From DASXRA01 sp036558905 (GTDB lineage Bacteria; Actinomycetota; Actinomycetes; Mycobacteriales; Jatrophihabitantaceae): a stretch of 64,000 bases of DNA. Below, in pieces: positions 25,141 through 34,523 of the stretch. The first letter of the stretch is position 1. Every line of letters begins with the position of its first letter. The notes beneath the pieces were generated by a model. It was not told the origin of the DNA. It saw only the letters and a list, made by a program, of their open reading frames with translations, and did no database searches. Location: positions 1-64,000 of the forward strand of contig DATBER010000083.1 of the NCBI GenBank assembly GCA_036558905.1, given 5' to 3'. The translations under genes were made by a program, and so were the position numbers.

Positions 25141-28100
25141 ATGACCGAGCAGAACGAACCCCACCGTCGAGCCGGCCGCCTCTCGCGGCGGCAGTTCATC
25201 AGCGCATCCGGAGCGGGGGCCGCCGCGCTCGCCGCGTGGTCCGTGCTCGGCAGCCGCCCACCGTCGGCTGAGGCCGCGCCGCCGAGCGGGCCGGCGGCTC
25301 GGGTGCTGCCGTTCAACGCCGGCTGGTTGTTCGGCGAGTCGGCACCGGGCAGCGACCAGCCGTCCTTCGACGACCGCGACCTCGTCACGGTGACGCTGCC
25401 GCACACCGTCGCGCCCTTGTCCTGGCGCAACTGGGACCCCAGCAGCTGGGAGCAGGTGTGGGTGTACCGCAAGCACTTCGATGCCCCGGCCGACGTCGCC
25501 GGCCTGCGGGTGTTCCTCGACTTCGCCGCCGCGCTGACGAGGTCGACGGTCACGTTGAACGGGAACCAGGTCGGCGACCACCTCGGCGGCTACCTGCCGT
25601 TCAGCTGCGAGATCACCGATCACGTCCAGCCCCACGGCAACGTCCTCGCCGTCACGCTCGACTCGACGTTCAACCTGGACGTACCGCCGGACCGGCCGGC
25701 GCCGGCGGCGTCGACGTCGGTCGACTACTGGCAGCCGGGTGGCATCTACCGCGACGTGCGGCTGCGGGCCGTGCCGCAGGTGTTCCTGGCCGACGTGTTC
25801 GCCAAGCCGCAGAACGTTCTCGATCCGGCGACCCGGGAAGTCGCCGTCCAGTGCACGGTGGACGCGGCCGTCGTGCCGAACGGGTCAGCCCAGCTCGAGG
25901 TCGAACTGCTCGACGGTGCGCGTCCCGTCGCGACGACCACCGTGCCCGCGCCGATCACGGCCACCGGGCAGACGACGATCAGCGCGACGCTGGCCGGTCT
26001 GGACCGGATCACGCTGTGGGACGTCGACGCGCCGCACCTGTACACGGTGGTGGCGACACTCGTGGTGAATGGCGCGCCCCTGCACGACTACCGGGTGCGC
26101 ATCGGCTTCCGCGAGGCGAAGTTCACCCTGGACGGCTTCTTCCTCAACGGACGCCGGCTCAAGCTGTTCGGCGTCAACCGGCACCAGTTCTTCCCGTTCG
26201 CCGGTGGCGCGATGCCCGAGCGGGTCCAGCGCCGGGACGCGGAGATCCTGCGCCGTGACCTGAACTGCACGTTCGTGCGCTGCTCGCACTACCCGCAGTC
26301 GGAGGCGTTCTACGACGCCTGCGACGAGCTGGGCCTGATGGTGTGGGAGGAGATCCCGGGCTGGGGCTTCTTCGGCGACGCGGCCTGGCAGGCGCTGGCC
26401 CAGCGGGACGTGCAGGACATGATCGTCCGCGACCGCAACCATCCGGCGATCATCGTGTGGGGCGCGATGCCGAACGAGTCCGGCAACCACGTGCCGCAGT
26501 ACACGGCGTGGAACGCGCTGGCCCACTCGCTCGACGACTCCCGCCCGACCGGCGGCGACGACAACGGGTTCGGGGGCGGCGCCGCCGGGTTCGAGTTCGA
26601 CGTGTTCAGTCATCACGACTACAGCCACCACACCGGTTCGGACGGTCAGCAGGTGCCGGATCTCTCCCCGCCGACCGATGCAGCCGGCAAGCCGTATCTC
26701 GTGTGCGAGGCGGTCGGCACGCTGTCCGGGCCGGCGAAGTTCTACCGGCGCACCGACTCCCAGATGGCGCAGCAGGGGCAGGCCACCGCCCACGCGCGTG
26801 TTCACGACATCGCCTATTCCGACGACCGCTACTGCGGGCTGGCGGCCTGGTCGGGCTACGACTACGAGTCAGGTTCGGGCAACATCTTCCAGTCGATCAA
26901 GTTCACCGGCGTGATCGACCTGTTCCGGGTGCCCAAACCGGGTGCGGCGATCTACCAGTCCCAGGTCGACCCGCGCATCCGGCCGGTCATCGCCCCGGCG
27001 TTCTACTGGGACTTCGGCCCGACGTCACCGATCGACCGGCTGGGCAGCGCGATGATCTGCGCCAACCTCGACCGGCTCGAGGTGTACGTCGGCGGCGCCC
27101 ACTTCGCCACGGCCATGCCCGACGCGAGCGACTACGGGCACCTTCCCTACCCGCCGTCGTTCGTCGACTTCAGCGGCGTAGACGGCTCGACCCGTCCGGA
27201 GCTGCGCATCGACGGGTATCTCGGTGACGCCAAGGTGATCTCGCGCTCGTTCTCGTCCGACCCGGGTACGGACGTGCTGTCCGCCCACGCCGACGATCCG
27301 GTGCTGGCCGCCGACGGGGTGGACGCCACGCGCGTCGAGTTCCGCGCAGTGGACAAGTACGGGGCGCCGCGCCCCTACGTCAGCGGTCAGGTGACACTGT
27401 CGGTCGACGGCCCCGGCGTGCTGGTCGGCGACAACCCGTTCGCATTCGGCGACGCCGGCGGCGTGGGCGCCGTCTGGGTTCGCACGCTGGCCGACTCGCC
27501 CGGCGTCATTCGGGTGCGGGCGGCGCACCCGGACCTCGGCGCGGCCGACGTCGCGATCCAGGTGCGCCAGCAGGCGCCGGGCGGCCCGCCCCAGCCCTAC
27601 GGCGAGTTCGGCCTGCAGGCGTCGCCCGACGTCCTGATGGCCGGCGACTCGACCGAGGTCACGGCCACCTTCACCAACCGCGGCAACCCCGACCTGAACC
27701 AGGTGAGCGTCGAGCTGCAGGTGCTCGACGGCTGGACCGCGCAGGCGCTGACGCCGAGCACCTTTCGTGGCGTCGACAGCGGACAGACCGTGCAGGCCCG
27801 CTGGCGGGTGAGCGTGCCGCCGGGAACGACGCCCGGCGCGTCGACGCTGTCCGCCGAGGCCGTGTACACGCACGGCCCCGACCGGGGAGTGAGCAAGGCG
27901 TCGTCCGTGGTGTCCGTCGCCTACCCGTCGCTGGCGGCCGCGTTCGACAACGCCGGGATCAGCGACGACTCCGACGTCACCACGGCCGACTTCGACGGCG
28001 TGGGCAACAGCTACTCCAAGCAGGCGCTGGCCGCCGCCGGGCTGACCCCGGGCGGGCGAGTGACGCACGACGGCATCGCGTTCACCTGGCCGGACACGTC

Positions 28101-28512
28101 GCCCGGGCAGCCGGACAACGCCGTCGGCCAGGGTCAGGTGGTGCTCGTCTCGGGATCCGGCGCGACGCTCGGGCTGCTCGGTGCGGGCAGCCCGTCGAAC
28201 ATCGGCGGCAGCGGCACCGTCTACTACACCGACGGCACGACGAGCAACTATACAGCCACGCTGGACAACTACTTCAGCCCGCCCGGTCCGGAGAACGACG
28301 CCGTCGCCACGATGCCCTACCTGAACGACTCGAACCCGGCCAGCAACGGCGGGGTCGCCGGACAGCGCCAGCACACCGTCTTCGTCTTCTACGCCGGCGT
28401 CCCGATCGACGCGGGCAAGACCGTCCGGGCGGTCTCGCTGCCGCCGGGCGGGGTGGTGCCACCGACCGGGCGGATCACCGGCATGCACGTGTTCGCCATC
28501 GGCATCGGTTAG
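25141..28512 (+). CDS. secreted glycoside hydrolase family 2, paralogue of the 1721 gene
   Basis: A 1123-residue exported enzyme with a Tat signal (SRRQFISASGAG, about 18-29). Domain order equals the first GH2: jelly roll, Ig-like domain, TIM barrel, NEW3-like domain, then the ~180-residue C-terminal module (from about 934, FDNAGISDD). Acid/base Glu446 lies in the PNES motif and the likely nucleophile is Glu523 in LVCEAVG. Long stretches match the other enzyme (GGYLPFS, RLKLFGVNRHQFFPFAGG, TFVRCSHYPQSE), so the two arose by duplication but may now differ in preference. GAGAGAG precedes the ATG. It is followed nine bases later by a GH3 gene, which repeats the GH2/GH3 pairing of the first cluster. 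Confidence 0.88.
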   Translation: MTEQNEPHRRAGRLSRRQFISASGAGAAALAAWSVLGSRPPSAEAAPPSGPAARVLPFNAGWLFGESAPGSDQPSFDDRDLVTVTLPHTVAPLSWRNWDPSSWEQVWVYRKHFDAPADVAGLRVFLDFAAALTRSTVTLNGNQVGDHLGGYLPFSCEITDHVQPHGNVLAVTLDSTFNLDVPPDRPAPAASTSVDYWQPGGIYRDVRLRAVPQVFLADVFAKPQNVLDPATREVAVQCTVDAAVVPNGSAQLEVELLDGARPVATTTVPAPITATGQTTISATLAGLDRITLWDVDAPHLYTVVATLVVNGAPLHDYRVRIGFREAKFTLDGFFLNGRRLKLFGVNRHQFFPFAGGAMPERVQRRDAEILRRDLNCTFVRCSHYPQSEAFYDACDELGLMVWEEIPGWGFFGDAAWQALAQRDVQDMIVRDRNHPAIIVWGAMPNESGNHVPQYTAWNALAHSLDDSRPTGGDDNGFGGGAAGFEFDVFSHHDYSHHTGSDGQQVPDLSPPTDAAGKPYLVCEAVGTLSGPAKFYRRTDSQMAQQGQATAHARVHDIAYSDDRYCGLAAWSGYDYESGSGNIFQSIKFTGVIDLFRVPKPGAAIYQSQVDPRIRPVIAPAFYWDFGPTSPIDRLGSAMICANLDRLEVYVGGAHFATAMPDASDYGHLPYPPSFVDFSGVDGSTRPELRIDGYLGDAKVISRSFSSDPGTDVLSAHADDPVLAADGVDATRVEFRAVDKYGAPRPYVSGQVTLSVDGPGVLVGDNPFAFGDAGGVGAVWVRTLADSPGVIRVRAAHPDLGAADVAIQVRQQAPGGPPQPYGEFGLQASPDVLMAGDSTEVTATFTNRGNPDLNQVSVELQVLDGWTAQALTPSTFRGVDSGQTVQARWRVSVPPGTTPGASTLSAEAVYTHGPDRGVSKASSVVSVAYPSLAAAFDNAGISDDSDVTTADFDGVGNSYSKQALAAAGLTPGGRVTHDGIAFTWPDTSPGQPDNAVGQGQVVLVSGSGATLGLLGAGSPSNIGGSGTVYYTDGTTSNYTATLDNYFSPPGPENDAVATMPYLNDSNPASNGGVAGQRQHTVFVFYAGVPIDAGKTVRAVSLPPGGVVPPTGRITGMHVFAIGIG

Positions 28513-28521
28513 GGGACGACC

Positions 28522-31500
28522 GTGTCCAGAGTGTTGCGCACGCTGACCGCGGCCGTGCTCGTCCTGTCCACCGCGCAGGTCGTCGAGTCCGCCCCGTCGT
28601 CCGCCGCGCCGGACTGCCCGTGGGTGGGCTCGACGGCGCCGACCGAGACGAAAGTCGCCCGGGTGCTCGGGCAGATGACCCTGGACGAGAAGATCCAGAT
28701 GCTGGGCCTGACCGCCAGCCCGGACGGCTACGAGAACTACTTCCCGGCCGTACCCCGGTTGTGCATCCCGCGGCTGACCCTGCAGGACGGCCCGGCCGGG
28801 GTCGCCGCCGGCTTCACCGGCGTGACGCAACTGCCCGCCCCGATCGACGCGGCCGCGTCGTTCGACCCGTCGGTGGCGGCGCAGTACGGCACGATCCAGG
28901 GCAGCGAGTCGTGGGGCAAGGGCATCGAGGTTGCCCAGGGCCCGGACGTGAACATCGCCCGCGTCCCGCAGAACGGCCGCACCTTCGAGGCCTACGGCGA
29001 GGACCCGTACCTCACCGCGCAGACCGCCGTCGCGAACATCCGGGCCATCCAGGCCACCGGCGCGATGGCCGACGTCAAGCACCTCGCGGGCAACAACCAG
29101 GAGACGAACCGGCAGACCGTCAACGACGTCGTCAGCGATCGGACCCTGCACGAGATCTACCTGCCGGCGTTCGAGGCATCGGTCAGGGACGGTGACGTCG
29201 CCACCGCGATGTGCGCCTACAACCAGGTCAACGGGGCCTACTCCTGCGCCGACGCCACGCTGATGCAGGACATCTTCGAGGACGAGTTCGGCTTCCGCGG
29301 CTTCATCCGCTCGGACTTCGGCGCCGTGCACGACGTGGCGGCCTCCTACGCCGCCGGCATGGACCAGTCCAAGCCCGAGCACAACGCCGAGCTGAAAGCC
29401 GCTGTGCAGGCCGGCCAGGTTCCGATCGCGCGCATAGACGACGCGGTCAGCCGGGTGCTCCGGGAGATGTTCCGGTTCAAGCTGTTCGACCACCCGCCGA
29501 CCGGAACCCCGGCCGCCGTGGTCACGTCGCCGCAGCACGCGGCGACCGCGCGCGACATCGCCGAGCAGGGCACGGTGCTGCTGAAGAACGACAGCGGTGT
29601 GCTGCCGGTGTCGGGGGCGACCCGGTCCATCGCGGTCATCGGCCCGGACGGCGGTGACGACGCCTACACCGCAGGCGGCGGCAGCTCACACGTGCTCGCA
29701 CCGTACGTCGTGACGCCCTACCAGGGCATCAAGGCCCGCGCCGGGAACGACGTGAACGTCACCTACACCGACGGCGGCGCGGCGAACGGCGGGCTGCCCC
29801 CGGTGCCGTCGAGCGCGCTGACGACCCCGACCGGCGACCCGGGCCTGCTGGGGCAGTACTACGCCAACCAGACGTGGACCGGCTCGCCGGTGCTCACCCG
29901 CACCGATCCAAACGTCGACCAGACCTGGGGTGCGGACGGCACCGCCGTGTCGCCCGGGCCGGGCGTACCCGCAGAGCACTGGTCGGCGAAGTGGACCGGC
30001 ACTCTCGACGCCCCGGCGGCGGGCAGCTACACGTTCTCGCTCACCAGCGACGACGGCAGCGTGCTCACGATCGACGGCAGGAGCGTGATCGACAACGGCG
30101 GCAACCATTCCGTGCAGACCCGCCAGGGCACCGTCACGCTCACCGCGGGCGCCCACCAGGTAGAGGTCGACTACTTCAACAACACCCAGGGCGACCAGGT
30201 CCATCTGGGCTGGCTGCCGCCCGGCGCCGACCGTTACGCCGCGGCCGAGCAGGCGGCCCGCAGCTCCGACCTGGCCGTCGTCTTCGCCAACGACGTCGAG
30301 AGCGAGGGAACCGACCGCCCGAACCTGTCGCTGCCCGGTGACCAGGACGGACTGATCGCAGCTGTGGCCGCGGCGAACCCGAACACGGTGGTCGTGCTGA
30401 ACACGGGCAGTGCGGTCACGATGCCCTGGCTGAGCAGCGTGAAGGGCGTCGTCGAGAGCTGGTACTCCGGGCAGGAGGACGGCAACGCGATCGCCGCGGT
30501 GCTCTTCGGGGACGTCAACCCGTCGGGCAAGCTGCCGCTCACCTTCCCGCGCAGCGAGGCCGACACCCCGGCGCACACGCCGCAGCAGTGGCCCGGCGTG
30601 GGCGGCAACGCCGACTACAGCGAGGGGCTGCAGGTCGGGTACCGGTGGTACGACCAGCAGGGCATCACGCCGCTCTACCCGTTCGGGTACGGGCTGTCGT
30701 ACACGACGTTCTCGGTGGGGCACCTCGTCTTCGGGCCGAAGGTCCTGTCGGCCAACGGCCACGAGACGGTGCACGCCCAGGTGACGAACACCGGGTCGCG
30801 CACCGGCGCCGAGGTGGTGCAGCTCTACGTCGGGCTCCCGGCCGGCACGGGTGAACCGCCCCGCCAGCTCAAGGGCTACCAGAAGGTGACGCTGCGGCCG
30901 GGCGAGACGCGGTCGGTCAGCTTCGACCTGACGCCGCGCGACCTCTCGTACTGGGACGAGCACGCGCACGGCTGGGTGATGGCCGGTGGGCAGTACCAGG
31001 TCTCGGTGGGTACCTCGTCGGCCGACATCGCCGCCTCCGGCACCTTCAGCGTGACCAAGCCGGTCGGCCCCCGCTACGTCACGGTGTCCGCTCCGACGAT
31101 CCTGCCGCCGGGCGCGACGAGCGCGGTCACGACGTCCTTCACCAACGACAGTGCGTACGCCGTGCACAGCGCGTCGGTGGCGCTGGACGTTCCGGCCGGC
31201 TGGTCCGCGAGGGCGACCACACCGGCGTCTTGGCCGACCGTCGCGCCCGGGCAGTCGGTGACCACGGCCTGGGCGGTCAGTGCGCCGGCCGGCGCCGACC
31301 CGGGCGGCTACCCGCTCACCGCGACGGCGTTCTACCAGGCGGCCGAGGGCGGGCCTGAGAGCCGCTCGGGGACGGCGAGCGTGTCGGTGCCGTATCCCTC
31401 GACGGCGGCCGCGTTCGACAACGTCGGCATCACCGATGATTCCGACCACACGCCCGGCAACTTCGACGGATCCGGCAACAGCTACTCGGCGCAGGCGCTG

Positions 31501-31941
31501 GCCGGGCTGGGCATCACTCCCGGGTCGCCGGTATCGGCCGGTGGGGTCACGTTCACCTGGCCGAAGGTCGCGGCCGGCACCCCCGACAACGTGGCCATGC
31601 AGGGCCAGCTGATCGCGTTGAGCGGATCGGGTCACGCACTCGGCCTGCTCGGTGCCGCCGTCTCCGCGACGCAAACCGGCAACGGCACCGTCTACTACGC
31701 CGACGGCACCGTGCAGGCGTTCTCGCTCAGCTTCCCGGACTGGTTCAGCGCCACCCCGCCGCCCGGTGACGATCTCGTCGCGACCGCGCCGTACCTGAAC
31801 CGCACGAACGGCAAGCCGCCGCACACGGTGAGCCTGTTCGCCGCGTACGTGCCGCTGGCGGCGGGCAAGACGGTGCGGGCCGTGGCGCTGCCGAACGCCG
31901 GAGCGTTCGCCCTGCACGCGTTCGACATCGCGATCGACTGA
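28522..31941 (+). CDS. secreted GH3 glycosidase with PA14 insert and shared C-terminal module
   Basis: An 1139-residue exported enzyme with a Sec signal (about 1-33; GTG start, GGGGA upstream). The GH3 barrel shows DVKHLAGNNQE and nucleophile Asp265 (IRSDFGA). A PA14 domain (about 435-570: LLGQYYANQTWTG, FSLTSDDGSVLTIDG, HLGWLPPG) interrupts the alpha/beta sandwich, as in other PA14-containing GH3 glucosidases where it shapes the substrate pocket. A fibronectin-III-like domain, a NEW3-like domain and the ~180-residue C-terminal module (from about 963, FDNVGITDD) follow. It shares the last module with both GH2 enzymes, which suggests a common anchoring or glycan-binding role. Confidence 0.88.
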   Translation: MSRVLRTLTAAVLVLSTAQVVESAPSSAAPDCPWVGSTAPTETKVARVLGQMTLDEKIQMLGLTASPDGYENYFPAVPRLCIPRLTLQDGPAGVAAGFTGVTQLPAPIDAAASFDPSVAAQYGTIQGSESWGKGIEVAQGPDVNIARVPQNGRTFEAYGEDPYLTAQTAVANIRAIQATGAMADVKHLAGNNQETNRQTVNDVVSDRTLHEIYLPAFEASVRDGDVATAMCAYNQVNGAYSCADATLMQDIFEDEFGFRGFIRSDFGAVHDVAASYAAGMDQSKPEHNAELKAAVQAGQVPIARIDDAVSRVLREMFRFKLFDHPPTGTPAAVVTSPQHAATARDIAEQGTVLLKNDSGVLPVSGATRSIAVIGPDGGDDAYTAGGGSSHVLAPYVVTPYQGIKARAGNDVNVTYTDGGAANGGLPPVPSSALTTPTGDPGLLGQYYANQTWTGSPVLTRTDPNVDQTWGADGTAVSPGPGVPAEHWSAKWTGTLDAPAAGSYTFSLTSDDGSVLTIDGRSVIDNGGNHSVQTRQGTVTLTAGAHQVEVDYFNNTQGDQVHLGWLPPGADRYAAAEQAARSSDLAVVFANDVESEGTDRPNLSLPGDQDGLIAAVAAANPNTVVVLNTGSAVTMPWLSSVKGVVESWYSGQEDGNAIAAVLFGDVNPSGKLPLTFPRSEADTPAHTPQQWPGVGGNADYSEGLQVGYRWYDQQGITPLYPFGYGLSYTTFSVGHLVFGPKVLSANGHETVHAQVTNTGSRTGAEVVQLYVGLPAGTGEPPRQLKGYQKVTLRPGETRSVSFDLTPRDLSYWDEHAHGWVMAGGQYQVSVGTSSADIAASGTFSVTKPVGPRYVTVSAPTILPPGATSAVTTSFTNDSAYAVHSASVALDVPAGWSARATTPASWPTVAPGQSVTTAWAVSAPAGADPGGYPLTATAFYQAAEGGPESRSGTASVSVPYPSTAAAFDNVGITDDSDHTPGNFDGSGNSYSAQALAGLGITPGSPVSAGGVTFTWPKVAAGTPDNVAMQGQLIALSGSGHALGLLGAAVSATQTGNGTVYYADGTVQAFSLSFPDWFSATPPPGDDLVATAPYLNRTNGKPPHTVSLFAAYVPLAAGKTVRAVALPNAGAFALHAFDIAID

Positions 31942-31944
31942 CGC

Positions 31945-33663
31945 CTAGAGGGAGCGGCGGGGCACCCCGGCCCCGCTGCGCCCGACCAGGAAGTCGAGGT
32001 CGGCGCCGGTGTCGGCCTGCCGGACGTGGTCGGCGTACAGGCGGGACCAGCCGCGGTCGGCCGCCGGTTCGGGCGCGCGCCAGGCGGCTCGCCGCCGGGT
32101 CAGCTCGCTCGGGTCGACGAGCAGGTCCAGGCGCCGGGCCGGGACGTCGAGCTCGATCTCGTCACCGGTCCGGACGAACGCGAGCGGCCCGCCCACGGCG
32201 GCCTCGGGCGCGACGTGCAGGACGACGGTGCCGTAGGAGGTCCCGCTCATCCGGGCGTCGCTGATGCGCACCATGTCGGTGACGCCCTGCTGCAGCAGCC
32301 GGCGCGGCAGCGACAGGTTGCCGATCTCCGGCATGCCCGGGTACCCGCGCGGGCCGGCGTAGCGGACGACGAGCACGGTCGTCTCGTCCACGTCGAGTTC
32401 CGGGTCGTCGATGTGCGCGTCGTAGTCCTCGATCGAGTCGAACACGAGCGCCCGGCCGCGGTGGCGCAGCAGTCCCGGGGTGGCCGCCGACTGCTTGACC
32501 ACCGCGCCGTCCGGGGCCAGCGAGCCGCGCACTACGGCGACGCCCGATCCGGCCGGCTGCAGCGGGTCGTGCCGCGGCCGTACCACGCCGGCCCGGCCGG
32601 GAATGGCGGCGTCGGCGATGTCGCCCAGACGGCGCCCGTCGACGGTCGGCCGGTCGCGATGCAGCAGGTCGCCGAGCTCGCGCACCACCGCCGGTACACC
32701 ACCCGCCGCGTGCAGGTCGGCCATGAACTGCCGTCCGGACGGCAGCAGGTCGACGAGCAACGGGATGTCGCGGGAGAGCCGGTCGATGTCGTCCAGGTCG
32801 AGCGGGACGTTCGCGCGGCCGGCGATGGCGAGCAGGTGGACGACGGCGTTCGTCGAGCCGCCGAGGGCCGCGTTCATCCGCACCGCATTCTCGAGCGACT
32901 CACGGGTGAGCAACTCGCCGATGCCACGACCCTCGCGCACCATCGCCACCGCGCGACGCCCGGCCTCGGCGGCGATGTGCAGCCGGGCGGCGTCCACCGC
33001 CGGAGCGGTCGCCGAGCCGGGCAGCTGCAGGCCCATCGTCTCGGTGAGGCAGGCCATCGTCGATGCGGTACCCATCGTGTTGCAGTGCCCGTTGCCGCGG
33101 GCCAGGCAGCTCTCGGCGGCGCGGAACTCGGCTGGGCTCATCCGTCCGGCGCGCACCTCCTCGGAGAATCGCCACACGTGCGTGCCCGACCCGACCGCCT
33201 CGCCGCGGAACTCGCCGGTCAGGGCCGGCCCGCCGGTAACCAGGACGGTGGGCAAACCCACGCTGGCCGCGCCCATCACCATCGCCGGGGTGGTCTTGTC
33301 GCAGCCGGCGAGCAGCACGACGCCGTCGAGCGGGTTGGCCCGCAGCGTCTCCTCGACCTCCATCGCCATCAGGTTGCGGAACAACATCGCGGTCGGGCGC
33401 ATCAGCGTCTCGCCCAGCGACATGGTCGGGAACTCGAGCGCGGCACCGCCCGCCTCCGTGATGCCCCGGCGCACGGCATCGGCCACTCGGCGCAGGTGCG
33501 CGTTGCACGGGTTGAGCTCGGACCAGCTGTTGGCGATGCCCACCACCGGGCGCCCGTCGAACAGCCCGGCGTCGAAGCCCTCGCCGTAGAGTTTCGAGCG
33601 GTGGACGAAGCCGACCTTGCCCGGGGCGGCGAACCAGGCGGCGCTGCGCCGCGGCGCGCTCAC
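31945..33663 (-). CDS. IlvD/Edd family sugar-acid dehydratase
   Basis: A 572-residue Fe-S dehydratase. Cys53 (NPCNAH), Cys121 (AGCDKTTPA) and Cys194 (GHCNTMGTAST) are the expected cluster ligands, in the spacing of the arabinonate/xylonate/gluconate dehydratase branch rather than true Edd. It removes water from an aldonate to give the 2-keto-3-deoxy acid. In the sulfo-Entner-Doudoroff pathway the 6-sulfogluconate dehydratase is of this family, behind an SMP-30 lactonase, as here. GTG start overlaps the lactonase stop (GTGA). Third gene of an aldolase-lactonase-dehydratase operon; the window has a second, unrelated dehydratase (DgoD), so two sugar acids are probably handled. Confidence 0.85.
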   Translation of the reverse strand: MSAPRRSAAWFAAPGKVGFVHRSKLYGEGFDAGLFDGRPVVGIANSWSELNPCNAHLRRVADAVRRGITEAGGAALEFPTMSLGETLMRPTAMLFRNLMAMEVEETLRANPLDGVVLLAGCDKTTPAMVMGAASVGLPTVLVTGGPALTGEFRGEAVGSGTHVWRFSEEVRAGRMSPAEFRAAESCLARGNGHCNTMGTASTMACLTETMGLQLPGSATAPAVDAARLHIAAEAGRRAVAMVREGRGIGELLTRESLENAVRMNAALGGSTNAVVHLLAIAGRANVPLDLDDIDRLSRDIPLLVDLLPSGRQFMADLHAAGGVPAVVRELGDLLHRDRPTVDGRRLGDIADAAIPGRAGVVRPRHDPLQPAGSGVAVVRGSLAPDGAVVKQSAATPGLLRHRGRALVFDSIEDYDAHIDDPELDVDETTVLVVRYAGPRGYPGMPEIGNLSLPRRLLQQGVTDMVRISDARMSGTSYGTVVLHVAPEAAVGGPLAFVRTGDEIELDVPARRLDLLVDPSELTRRRAAWRAPEPAADRGWSRLYADHVRQADTGADLDFLVGRSGAGVPRRSL

Positions 33664-34523
33664 GCGGCGTACCGGTTCGCCGGCAAGCCGGTCACGCCGA
33701 CGTCCGGGATACGCAGCAGCGCTCCGGCGCGCGGGTACCGGATCAGATCGGCCTCGCCGAGCCCGACGCACCCGGTGGTCACGTACAGGTCGCTCAGGTC
33801 CGGGCCGCCGAATTCGCAGTTGGTCACCATCGGCGGCCCGATCTCGATGACCCCGGCCGCTCGGCCGTTCGGGTCGAAGTGCCGCACCGCGCCGCCCCGG
33901 GCCATCGCGACCCACACGCCGCCGTCGCGGTCGACGGTGAGGCCGTCCGGACGCCCCGGTACGTCGTGCAGGTCGACGAACGTCCGCCGTCCGGAGACGG
34001 CGCCGGTCGCCGGGTCGTAGTCGAAGGCGTCGACCCGCTCGGTGGGCGTGTCCGCGTAGTACAGGGTCGTGCCGTCCGGGCTCCAGGCCAGCCCGTTGGA
34101 GACCGTGACGTCGTCGAGCACCGTCGTGAGCGCTGCCCCGTCCAGGCGGTACAGGGCGGCCGCCCCCGGGCGTTGCTCGACGGTCAGCGTCCCGGCCCAC
34201 AAGCGCCCGTCCGGGTCACAGGCCGCGTCGTTCATCCGATCGCCCCGGCCGGCCCGGGCGAGCCACTGCAGCGCGCCGGCGTCGGGGTCGGCGAGCGCAA
34301 CGCCCAGGCCGGCCGCGGTGAGCAGGCCGCCGCCCCGGCGCAGCACCACCGCGCCGATCGTCGTGTCGAACCGGGTGCACGTGTCGCTGCCGTCGGCGGG
34401 GCAGTAGCGGTGGATCTCGCCGCGCAGGATGTCGACCCAGAGCAGCGTGCGCGTGTCGGCGTCCCACACCGGCGACTCGCCGACCAGCGCTCGGCCGTCG
34501 ACCGCCACCTCGACGCGAGTCAC
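33660..34523 (-). CDS. SMP-30/gluconolactonase family sugar lactonase
   Basis: A 287-residue six-bladed beta-propeller lactonase. Family motifs are LVGESPVWD (Glu metal ligand), RMNDAACDPDGRLWAGT (Asn and Asp of the site), VSNGLAWSPDGTTLYYADT and GRPDGLTVDRDGGVWVA (Asp). It opens sugar lactones made by sugar dehydrogenases; galactono-, glucono-, fucono- or sulfogluconolactone are all possible. GTG start overlaps the aldolase stop by 4 bases, so the three genes are translationally coupled. The sugar dehydrogenase that feeds it is probably the SDR at 38774. Confidence 0.85.
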   Translation of the reverse strand: MTRVEVAVDGRALVGESPVWDADTRTLLWVDILRGEIHRYCPADGSDTCTRFDTTIGAVVLRRGGGLLTAAGLGVALADPDAGALQWLARAGRGDRMNDAACDPDGRLWAGTLTVEQRPGAAALYRLDGAALTTVLDDVTVSNGLAWSPDGTTLYYADTPTERVDAFDYDPATGAVSGRRTFVDLHDVPGRPDGLTVDRDGGVWVAMARGGAVRHFDPNGRAAGVIEIGPPMVTNCEFGGPDLSDLYVTTGCVGLGEADLIRYPRAGALLRIPDVGVTGLPANRYAA

